A stretch of DNA of 7,253 bases. Source: Thermoplasmatota archaeon. Lineage in GTDB: Archaea; Thermoplasmatota; Penumbrarchaeia; Penumbrarchaeales; Penumbrarchaeaceae. The stretch is taken from the NCBI GenBank assembly GCA_030591285.1, contig JAUVBH010000078.1, forward strand, positions 1 to 7,253, in the 5' to 3' direction. A model generated the notes under the pieces. That model saw nothing but the letters and a program-made list of their open reading frames with translations, did not search any database and was not told the DNA's origin. Below, piece after piece: positions 1 to 6,600 of this stretch; the stretch's first letter is position 1; each line of letters opens with the position of its first letter. A program made the position numbers and the translations under genes.

Positions 1-165
1 ACAGAGGTAACACATGCGGACATCAACGAAGGTCTCTGCCAAGGCTGCGGGACATGTGTAGCCGCCTGTCCATCAGGAGCTATTCATCAAAGAGGGTTCA
101 AGGATGATCAGATACTGGCAATGATCAAAGCCCTTGGTTCTTGTTCAACGGGAGATGGTAACTGA
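1..165 (+). CDS. hdrA: HdrA, C-terminal end (heterodisulfide reductase subunit A, partial)
   Basis: Only the last 54 codons are present; the gene begins to the left of the window. The piece contains one complete [4Fe-4S] ferredoxin motif, CxxCxxCxxxCP, with cysteines at local residues 13, 16, 19 and 23, followed by PSGAI and a short helix (ILAMIKAL). This is how HdrA proteins end. HdrA is the FAD- and Fe-S-containing core of the cytoplasmic Hdr complex. It accepts electrons from MvhD and splits them between ferredoxin and HdrBC. The assignment rests on the motif plus the mvhD-mvhG-mvhA genes that follow; alone, this fragment could be the tail of another ferredoxin-like protein. Its TGA (163-165) shares one base with the mvhD ATG in another frame, so the two are separate polypeptides with coupled translation, not an HdrA-MvhD fusion. 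Confidence 0.85.
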   Translation, partial: TEVTHADINEGLCQGCGTCVAACPSGAIHQRGFKDDQILAMIKALGSCSTGDGN

Positions 166-584
166 TGGATGATTTTGAACCCAGTGTTGTTGCCTTCCTC
201 TGTAACTGGTGTTCCTATGCAGGTGCAGACCTAGCTGGAACAAGTCGATTGAAGTATCCTTCCAATGTAAGAGCGATCCGGGTTATGTGCTCAGGCAGGG
301 TCGATCCTGTCTTTGTATTGGAAGCTTTGAAGGAAGGGATCGATGGAGTTCTTGTCGCTGGATGCCATTTTGGAGACTGCCATTACCAGAGTGGAAATTA
401 CAAGACCAACCGCAAGATCAAATTGATCAAGAAGCTCCTAGAGGACCTGAATGTGGAACCGGAAAGGGTTCGGTTCGAGTGTATATCCGCATCCGAGGGG
501 CAGAAGTTTGCCAACGTCGTGACAGATTTCGTAGGTGAATTGAAGGAGCTGGGTCCGAACCCACTGAAGGGGGAGTGCAAATGA
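165..584 (+). CDS. mvhD: MvhD, [2Fe-2S] electron-transfer subunit of the Mvh hydrogenase / Hdr complex
   Basis: This 139-residue soluble protein has the usual length of the MvhD/FlpD/VhuD family. It links the hydrogenase to HdrA and carries electrons on a [2Fe-2S] cluster. Five family cysteines are visible: C13 and C16 (FLCNWCSYAGAD), C42 (RVMCSGRVD), C67 and C72 (AGCHFGDCHY). The segments LEALKEGIDGVLVAGC and SASEGQKFA are also typical. The start chosen is ATG 165, which overlaps the hdrA stop (TGATG) and has a GGGAG stretch about 10 bases upstream. It ends in TGA overlapping the mvhG ATG. One oddity is C106 in RFECISASEG, where I recall most relatives having Trp (EW[IV]SASEG); this adds a sixth cysteine. 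It could equally be called FlpD or VhuD, but the neighbouring [NiFe] subunits favour Mvh over a formate dehydrogenase partner. Confidence 0.95.
   Translation: MDDFEPSVVAFLCNWCSYAGADLAGTSRLKYPSNVRAIRVMCSGRVDPVFVLEALKEGIDGVLVAGCHFGDCHYQSGNYKTNRKIKLIKKLLEDLNVEPERVRFECISASEGQKFANVVTDFVGELKELGPNPLKGECK
569..575 (+). promoter_or_regulatory. Ribosome binding site deciding the mvhG start
   Basis: GGGGGAG lies inside the mvhD 3' end, five bases before ATG 581. It fits the ATG at 581 and overlaps the upstream in-frame GTG at 575, which makes the GTG an implausible start. Confidence 0.6.
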
Positions 585-1561
585 CCGATGAGAAGCTGAA
601 GTTCGCATTCTACTGGGCTGCAAGCTGTGGTGGATGTGAGATCGCTGTTCTGGATATCGATGAAGCTATCCTTGATGTTGCTGCGGCTGCTGATATCCTC
701 TTCTGGCCTGTTGCTATGGATTTCAAATACAAGGATGTAGAGGCCATGGAGGATAGGCATATCGATGTCTGTTTCTTCAATGGTGCTATCAGGAACTCTG
801 AGCAAAAGGAGATCGCGCATCTGCTAAGGAAAAAATCCAAGGTGATGGTCGCATTTGGTTCCTGTGCGGTAACTGGAGGCATTCCCGGTCTGGCAAATAT
901 GTCGGATAAGAAGGGGATATTCGAGACCGTTTACCACGACAATGCTTCCATCGAGAATCCAGATGGTACAGTTCCGGAACCTTCTTCCGAAGTTAAGGAG
1001 GGGGAGTTGACCATCCCGGAATTCTACGATGATGTTGATACATTGGACCAGACCGTGGAAGTTGATTATTATCTTCCTGGATGCCCTCCTCCCACCAATT
1101 TGATACTTACTGCAGTGACTGCGATCATCAAAGGAGAACTGCCTCCCAAGGGATCGATCATTGCACCGAATAAGTCGGTTTGCGACGAGTGTCGGTTCGA
1201 GAAATCCGAGAAGCGCATTACTGCGATCAAGAGGATCTACGAGGTCGAAAAGGTTGAAGATAAATGTCTACTCGAACAGGGCATAATCTGTCTTGGACCC
1301 GCCACCAGAGGAGGTTGCGGCGCTCCATGCCTTGACGCGAACATGCCTTGCACTGGGTGTGGTGGTCCCACACCAAACTCTCTTGATCAGGGGGCCAAGA
1401 TGATCTCAGCCCTTGCCTCTGTTCTTGGTATCGATAACGAGGAGACCAGTTCCGAAGAGGAGGTCGATAAGATGATCGACGATATCGTCGACCCGTTAGG
1501 GACCTTCTACAAGTATGGTCTACCATCTTCTCTCATAAAAAGGAGGGTGATGAAAGAATGA
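581..1561 (+). CDS. mvhG: MvhG, F420-non-reducing [NiFe] hydrogenase small subunit
   Basis: This 326-residue subunit carries the Fe-S chain that takes electrons from the [NiFe] site in MvhA to MvhD. The proximal cluster ligands are visible: C16 and C19 (SCGGCE), C95 (FGSCAVTGG) and C168 (PGCPPP). The C-terminal third holds a second cysteine-rich region with C201, C204, C229, C237, C246, C250, C257 and C260 (CDEC, GGCGAPC, PCTGCGGP). This is enough for further clusters, as expected for cytoplasmic group 3 small subunits. There is no Tat signal and no membrane segment, so the enzyme is cytoplasmic. I chose ATG 581, which overlaps the mvhD stop as ATGA and has a well-spaced Shine-Dalgarno site; GTG 575 would add only two residues. 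The gene ends in TGA overlapping the mvhA ATG by four bases. The family call is secure. The Mvh subtype rests on mvhD and hdrA next door. Confidence 0.96.
   Translation: MTDEKLKFAFYWAASCGGCEIAVLDIDEAILDVAAAADILFWPVAMDFKYKDVEAMEDRHIDVCFFNGAIRNSEQKEIAHLLRKKSKVMVAFGSCAVTGGIPGLANMSDKKGIFETVYHDNASIENPDGTVPEPSSEVKEGELTIPEFYDDVDTLDQTVEVDYYLPGCPPPTNLILTAVTAIIKGELPPKGSIIAPNKSVCDECRFEKSEKRITAIKRIYEVEKVEDKCLLEQGIICLGPATRGGCGAPCLDANMPCTGCGGPTPNSLDQGAKMISALASVLGIDNEETSSEEEVDKMIDDIVDPLGTFYKYGLPSSLIKRRVMKE
1541..1546 (+). promoter_or_regulatory. Ribosome binding site of mvhA
   Basis: AGGAGG followed by GTGATG sits within the mvhG 3' end, 11 bases before the mvhA ATG at 1558. The spacing is a little long, but together with the ATGA overlap it supports this start and coupled translation. 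Confidence 0.55.
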
Positions 1562-3015
1562 AATCTATTGTCATTGATCCGATCACCCGATTAGAGGGGC
1601 ACGGAAAGATCAACATATTCCTTAACGACAAGGGGAACGTTGAGAACGCTTATCTGCAGATACCTGAACTGAGAGGTTTCGAGAAGTTCTGCCAGGGTAG
1701 GAGGGCCGAGGACATGCCCCAAATAACCTCCAGGATATGCGGTGTTTGTCCTGTTGCTCACCATTTTGGAGCGGCGAAGGCACTGGATTCGGCATTCAAG
1801 GTCGATCCCCCACCTGTTGCAAAGAAGCTCCGGGAACTGATGTACAGCGGTTATATCATCTACGACCATATCCTTCATTTCTATTTCCTGGGAGGACCGG
1901 ACTTCGTTGTAGGTCCCGATGCTCCACCTGGAAAGAGGAACATACTGGGAGTCATTGAAAAGGCCGGGATCGAGATAGGAAAGGAAGTGATCAAACACAG
2001 GGCCTACGGTCAAAAGATCACTGCAATACTCGGAGGAAAAGCAACACACCCCGTCTCTGGACTTCCCGGCGGAGTTTCTAAAGGACTCAATGCAGAAGAG
2101 GTCAAGGACATTGAGAAGATGTCAAGGTCCTGCGTTGAATTCGCCAAGTTCTCGCTTCAGCTCTTTGAGGATATCGTTCTCAAGAACAAGGCTTACGTTG
2201 ACCTGATCCTCTCCGACCCATACCAGTTGAAGACCTACAACATGGGACTTGTGGATGATAAGAACAAACTGAACTTCTATGATGGTGGCATCAGGGTCAC
2301 CGGTCCTGATGACAAGGAGCTCATGAAGTTCGATGTGAAGGATTATCAACAGGAGATCGCTGAAAGGGTAGAGAAATGGTCATACATGAAGTTCCCGTAT
2401 CTCAAGAGAGTGGGATGGAAGGGATTCGTTGACGGGCAAGATTCAGGATTCTACAGAGTTGGGCCGCTGGGCAGGGTGAATGCTGCTGATGGGATGGCCA
2501 CACCATTGGCCCAGAAGGAATATGACCGCATGTTCGAGACGCTTGGTGGCAGACCCATACATTCCACCCTGGCATTCCACTGGGCTAGACTCGTTGAACT
2601 ACTATACGTGAGCGAGAGGGCACTTGAACTCACCTTGGAAGAGGATATCACATCCGACAAGATCAGAAATCCTGTGGGTGAACCAGGAGAGGGATTTGGT
2701 GTGATCGAAGCCGCCAGGGGAACACTGATCCATCACTATGACGTGGATGAACAGGGCCTGATCAAGAAGGCGAACCTGATAGTGGCGACGACAAACAATG
2801 CCGGACCTATCACAATGTCCGTTCGTGATGCTGCAAAAGGGCTTATCAAGAACAACGTGGTGAATGATGGACTCCTGAACATGGTGGAGATGGCATTCAG
2901 GGCCTACGATCCCTGTTTCGGTTGTGCGACACACTGCATGCCTGGAACCATGCCTCTCATTGCAAACATATATGATAAGAATGAAAGGTTGATACGATCC
3001 ATCAAGCGGAACTGA
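1558..3015 (+). CDS. mvhA: MvhA, [NiFe] hydrogenase large (catalytic) subunit
   Basis: This 485-residue protein is the H2-activating subunit. The N-terminal nickel motif RICGVCPVAHH gives C61 and C64. The C-terminal motif DPCFGCATH gives C453 and C456, so all four nickel/iron ligands are cysteines and no selenocysteine is present. DPITRLEGHGK at residues 7-17, including E13, is the usual N-terminal signature. His459 marks the maturation site; cleavage after it would release a 26-residue tail (460-485). The residue after the cut is Cys460, which is worth noting because small hydrophobic residues are more familiar there. Length and the lack of signal or membrane segments fit a cytoplasmic group 3c enzyme that passes electrons to MvhG, MvhD and HdrA. 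The start overlaps the mvhG stop as ATGA, and the maturation protease gene follows after one base. F420-reducing FrhA is the main alternative, but mvhD next door and the absence of frhB argue against it. Confidence 0.96.
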   Translation: MKSIVIDPITRLEGHGKINIFLNDKGNVENAYLQIPELRGFEKFCQGRRAEDMPQITSRICGVCPVAHHFGAAKALDSAFKVDPPPVAKKLRELMYSGYIIYDHILHFYFLGGPDFVVGPDAPPGKRNILGVIEKAGIEIGKEVIKHRAYGQKITAILGGKATHPVSGLPGGVSKGLNAEEVKDIEKMSRSCVEFAKFSLQLFEDIVLKNKAYVDLILSDPYQLKTYNMGLVDDKNKLNFYDGGIRVTGPDDKELMKFDVKDYQQEIAERVEKWSYMKFPYLKRVGWKGFVDGQDSGFYRVGPLGRVNAADGMATPLAQKEYDRMFETLGGRPIHSTLAFHWARLVELLYVSERALELTLEEDITSDKIRNPVGEPGEGFGVIEAARGTLIHHYDVDEQGLIKKANLIVATTNNAGPITMSVRDAAKGLIKNNVVNDGLLNMVEMAFRAYDPCFGCATHCMPGTMPLIANIYDKNERLIRSIKRN

Positions 3016-3016
3016 G

Positions 3017-3469
3017 ATGATGAAAACTATCATAGTTGGAATTGGTAACCCGATCCTGGGAGATGATGGAGTGGGAATTCATGTACTCAGAGAATTAGTT
3101 CCCAAGACCCTGGATCAGGATATCGTCCTGGAAGAGGCCTTCACAGGCGGCATGAACCTCCTCGATATCATGATCGGATACGATAGAGCAATTCTGATAG
3201 ATGCCGTAGAGAATCCTGATGACCCACCTGGAAAGACCTATACAATGGATGCTCTTCAAATGACATCTTCTCATTCAACCAATCCCCACGATACCAGTTT
3301 CCCGGAAGCCCTCGAGGTTGCAAGGAAGATGGGGCAAAAGAACATACCTTCTGAGATCCATCTTGTTGGTATCAATATCAGAGCGCAGTACGATTTCAAG
3401 GACAGATTGAGCGATGAAGTATTCAGGGCAGTGCCCGAAGCTGTGAAAAAGGTAATGGACCTGTTGTGA
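3017..3469 (+). CDS. Hydrogenase maturation protease (peptidase family M52, HyaD/HycI/FrhD type)
   Basis: This 150-residue protein begins with the family hallmark GIGNPILGDDGVG (residues 8-20). By comparison with E. coli HybD, the nickel-sensing ligands would be D17, D62 (ILIDAVE) and H91 (NPHDTS); all three are acidic or His as required. It recognises the nickel-loaded large subunit and removes its C-terminal tail after the conserved His. Its natural substrate is MvhA, encoded immediately upstream and retaining that tail. Start is ATG 3017, with a second ATG at 3020 equally possible; the ribosome binding site is weak, so it probably relies on coupling to mvhA translation (one-base gap). It is the last gene of the run: the next gene lies 98 bases on with its own ribosome binding site. 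The exact symbol (frhD, hycI or vhtD-like) cannot be fixed from sequence alone. Confidence 0.93.
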   Translation: MMKTIIVGIGNPILGDDGVGIHVLRELVPKTLDQDIVLEEAFTGGMNLLDIMIGYDRAILIDAVENPDDPPGKTYTMDALQMTSSHSTNPHDTSFPEALEVARKMGQKNIPSEIHLVGINIRAQYDFKDRLSDEVFRAVPEAVKKVMDLL

Positions 3470-3500
3470 TGCGTATCACTCCAGGTATCATCGAATCAGC

Positions 3501-3531
3501 GTTATCCTTTAGTACTTTATCATCAGATAAC
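3501..3531. repeat. Short inverted repeat GTTATC-N19-GATAAC
   Basis: GTTATC at 3501-3506 is exactly complemented by GATAAC at 3526-3531, separated by 19 bases that include the palindrome AGTACT (3511-3516). The arms do not extend further in either direction. It could be a regulator site, a weak hairpin or chance; six-base arms are short. Confidence 0.3.
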
Positions 3532-3554
3532 TTGGGCTGAGATATTCCCCCTCT

Positions 3555-3560
3555 GGAGGT
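3555..3560 (+). promoter_or_regulatory. Ribosome binding site of the surface-protein gene
   Basis: GGAGGT lies seven bases before ATG 3568. An in-frame TAA at 3562-3564 lies between it and the ATG, so translation cannot begin further upstream in this frame and 3568 is the start. Confidence 0.75.
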
Positions 3561-3567
3561 TTAAGAG

Positions 3568-3645
3568 ATGAAAGTTAGAGGTTTTTTCTGTCTTCTGATG
3601 ATGGTCACAATTTCATTTCTACCCATATACTCGACCTCCACAGCA
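3568..3645 (+). other. Signal peptide of the surface protein
   Basis: Residues 1-26 have a short basic start (K2, R4), a hydrophobic core (about 6-20, FFCLLMMVTISFLPI) and a polar end STSTA that suits cleavage after A26. No twin arginine is present. C8 lies at the start of the hydrophobic core, not in a lipobox, so Sec export with signal peptidase I is the better reading. Confidence 0.75.
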
Positions 3646-6600
3646 ATTGATATTCAAATGGAAAAGACAGATGTTGCACCTCCTGATATCTCAATTTCTG
3701 ATCACAGGGTTGGAGAAGGTGTGTTCACCGAGAACCTTGGACAGATCGACAATAATGACATATTGTTCTCCGGGGAAACATCCTTCGGAGCAGTAGGATT
3801 CGGGGAGGATTCCATCTTTGTGAAAATGAGGAGTGGAAAACCTGACGATGCCAATATCATTGAACATCTATCCAGGAAAATAGAGGTTGATGAAAGTTCT
3901 GAAGTTAACATTTTAAAATTCAACTTTGTTGAATGCAATGATGTTGTCCCCAAGGGAAGAGAAGAACTTCCCTGGCAGAACAACTACTTCTTAGGAACAG
4001 ATCCTATCAACTGGAGATCAAATGTCCCAAACTACCAGGAGATCATCTATGAGAACATATGGAATGGGATCGATATTGTCTATCGAATCAAAGATGGTGC
4101 CCTGAAATATGATATCATCCTACACCCTTATTCCCAACCAGCTCATGTCAAGATCGAGGTAATGGGTCACGAAGAGATGGATGTCCGAAATGGAAATGAA
4201 CTTAGCATTATTTCCATGAAGGATCAGATGATCGGTCTTCTGGATACTGGACTCGATGTATTCTATGAAGATGACATCGATGAAAAGCTTGATACACGGA
4301 TCGACCTGGTGGGAAACACCTATGGATTCGAGATCAGGGGAAGGGACCCATCGAGGACGGTTGTCATCGATCCATTGGTCTATTCCACATACATTGGTGG
4401 TATTAGCTGGGAAGAAGGGGGAGAGATGGATATCGACAGCTCCGGATCTGTTTACATTACCAGAAATACTGATTCATTGGACTTTCCAACAACTCCAGGT
4501 TCCTACTCTCCTGATTTCAATGGAGGAGAATGGGATGTATACGTTTCTAAACTGTCCCCATCAGGAGATACACTTGAATATTCCACATATATCGGTGGGA
4601 GTGGATTCGATATCGGGATATGTTTGACAATTGATGATTCCGGGTATACATACATTGGGGGAGCCACGGATTCAACCGATTTCCCAACCACTCCCGGAGC
4701 ATACTCCACTTCTCTTGATGGAGAGAGCACCGGAGGATTCGTTCTTAAACTGGGCCCTAACGGAGATTCTCTTCAGTATTCAACCTTGATCTGGGGTGTG
4801 AACAACGATGCAATTCATCAGATAGACATAGATGGTAGCGGGAATGCCTATGTGGCAGGTCTAACTGAATCCTGGGACCTTCCCACCACCCCTGGTGCTC
4901 TTGATGAAGTATTCAACGGTGGTGTATCAGATACCTTCCTCGCCAAATTCGATCCCACCGGGACCTCATTGCAGTACCTGACATATATAGGAGGATCAGG
5001 AAGAGATGTACCCTTCGGTATGTCCCTCGACAGTTCCGACAATGTCTACGTTTATGGTGAATTATCTTCGTTTGATTTCCCCACAACAGAAGGCGCATTC
5101 AACGAGGATTACAGCGGGAGCGGTTGGGACCTGTTCCTGCTGAAGATGAACCATTCAGGAGCATCAATTGATTATTCGACCTATATAGGTGGGAGTAAGA
5201 ACGAGATAGCCCGGGGTCTTGTAGTCGATGATGACGGTTATGCCTACATTGTAGGAGGTACATATTCCACCAATTTCCCCACAGTGGAAGGTTCCTTTCA
5301 AAGGTCTCTTGCTGGAATAAGGGACGCTTTTGTTACCAAGATCAATGTCAGTGGGGATAAACTGATATTCTCATCGTTCATGGGAGGAGATTATGATGAT
5401 GTCGCCCGTGACGTCGACATCGACAGCGAAGGATACGTTTACGTTGTAGGTGTCACAGCTTCATTGAACTTTCCAACAACATATTTTGTTCATAAACACT
5501 CCATCACAGGCCCAGGAGTAGATGCATTCATAACCAAACTGGCCCAGAATGGAGGTTCACTAAGGTACTCGACCTACCTTGGTGGGAAAGGGGCCGATAC
5601 TGGAACTGGTATTGCATGTGATGACAACAGCCTTGCATACATAGTTGGTTTCACAGATTCCAGAGACCTTCCCACCACCGAAGGCGCTTTCGAGGAGAAT
5701 TACACTGGCGGCTTCTATGATGCTTTTGTTACCAAGGTCAATATGTCCACAAGACCAACGGCCCCAAGATGGCTGAAGACCGAATTCGGTGACAGCTATG
5801 TCGTTCTGACCTGGACCGAACCGGAGCATTCCGGTGGACCTTCACCTTATCAATACAACGTCTATCGAGGTACGACCCCACTTGGAGTTAGCTTTTACAA
5901 GTCGGTTGAGGACAATATCATCAACGATACTGGTCTTACCAATGGTGAGGAATACTTCTACATGGTCTCAGCCTTCAATGATATGGGAGAAGGGGGATTC
6001 AGTGGGAAAGTATCTGAAACTCCAGGCACGACACCAGGGGTTCCAACGGATCTGAAAGCTGTGCCAGGGAACAAGAATGTCAGTTTATCCTGGACCGAAC
6101 CTGAAGATGATGGCGGTTTCATAGTCTACAGCTATCTTCTTCATCGAGGTACCCAGGAAGACAACTTGACATTCCTTAACAACATAGATTTCAGCGAAGA
6201 ATACCGGGATCGGCAGGTGGAGAACGGTGTCACATATTACTATCGATTGATAGCTCTGAACACACTTGGACAGGGGCCCATCAGTGAGATGGTTAATGCA
6301 AGACCCGCCAACTCTCCTTCAATGCCCCAGAACATGGAGATAGATCATGGGAACGGATGGGTGAACGTGTCCTGGACAACACCCCATACTTACGGTGGCA
6401 TTGGGATCTGGGGATACAAACTGTTCAGAGGCACCGGACCGAATGAGATGGAGCTCTATATGGAGCTCGGGAACGATGTATTTGGTTACAGCGATACTGA
6501 TGTTGTCAATGGAGTGACATACTACTATGAGGTATATGGACACAATGAGCTGGGTCTTGGAAGACCCAGCGACCAGGTTTCAGCTACTCCGGCGACAAGA

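Larger units (their letters stand above)
3470..3567 (+). promoter_or_regulatory. Intergenic gap, probable promoter region of the surface-protein gene
   Basis: This is the only gap in the window. It is AT-rich around 3501-3531 (CTTTAGTACTTTATC), where an archaeal TATA-like element could sit, but no clean TTTAWATA box with an adjacent BRE is visible. There is no obvious T-tract terminator for the hydrogenase operon. The change to a functionally unrelated gene with its own strong ribosome binding site suggests a separate transcript; this is inference. Confidence 0.35.

Noticed and set aside
163..167. Possible selenocysteine or readthrough at the hdrA TGA making an HdrA-MvhD fusion
   Set aside because: mvhD is in a different frame and starts with its own ATG, and hdrA already ends as the family does. 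MvhA likewise has Cys, not a TGA, at its metal-ligand positions.
575..580. GTG start at 575 for mvhG, two codons upstream of ATG 581
   Set aside because: It overlaps the Shine-Dalgarno sequence itself, while ATG 581 has proper spacing and the ATGA overlap seen again at the mvhG-mvhA junction.
398..820. 140-codon open frame on the minus strand across the mvhD-mvhG junction
   Set aside because: It lies antisense to two clear hydrogenase genes and shows no recognisable domain.
2602..3033. 143-codon open frame on the minus strand over the mvhA 3' end
   Set aside because: It is antisense to the conserved DPCFGCATH region of mvhA, and its translation has no family features.
3470..3567. Terminator or small RNA in the intergenic gap
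   Set aside because: No T-tract or strong hairpin is visible, and the only inverted repeat has six-base arms with a 19-base loop.
4256..4627. 123-codon + strand frame within the surface-protein gene
   Set aside because: It is an out-of-frame shadow of the propeller coding region; the main frame carries the signal peptide and the repeats and has no stop.
4381..5754. Periodic DNA repeat considered as a CRISPR or satellite array
   Set aside because: The 198-bp period is protein-coding and divergent at the DNA level; it is explained by propeller blades.
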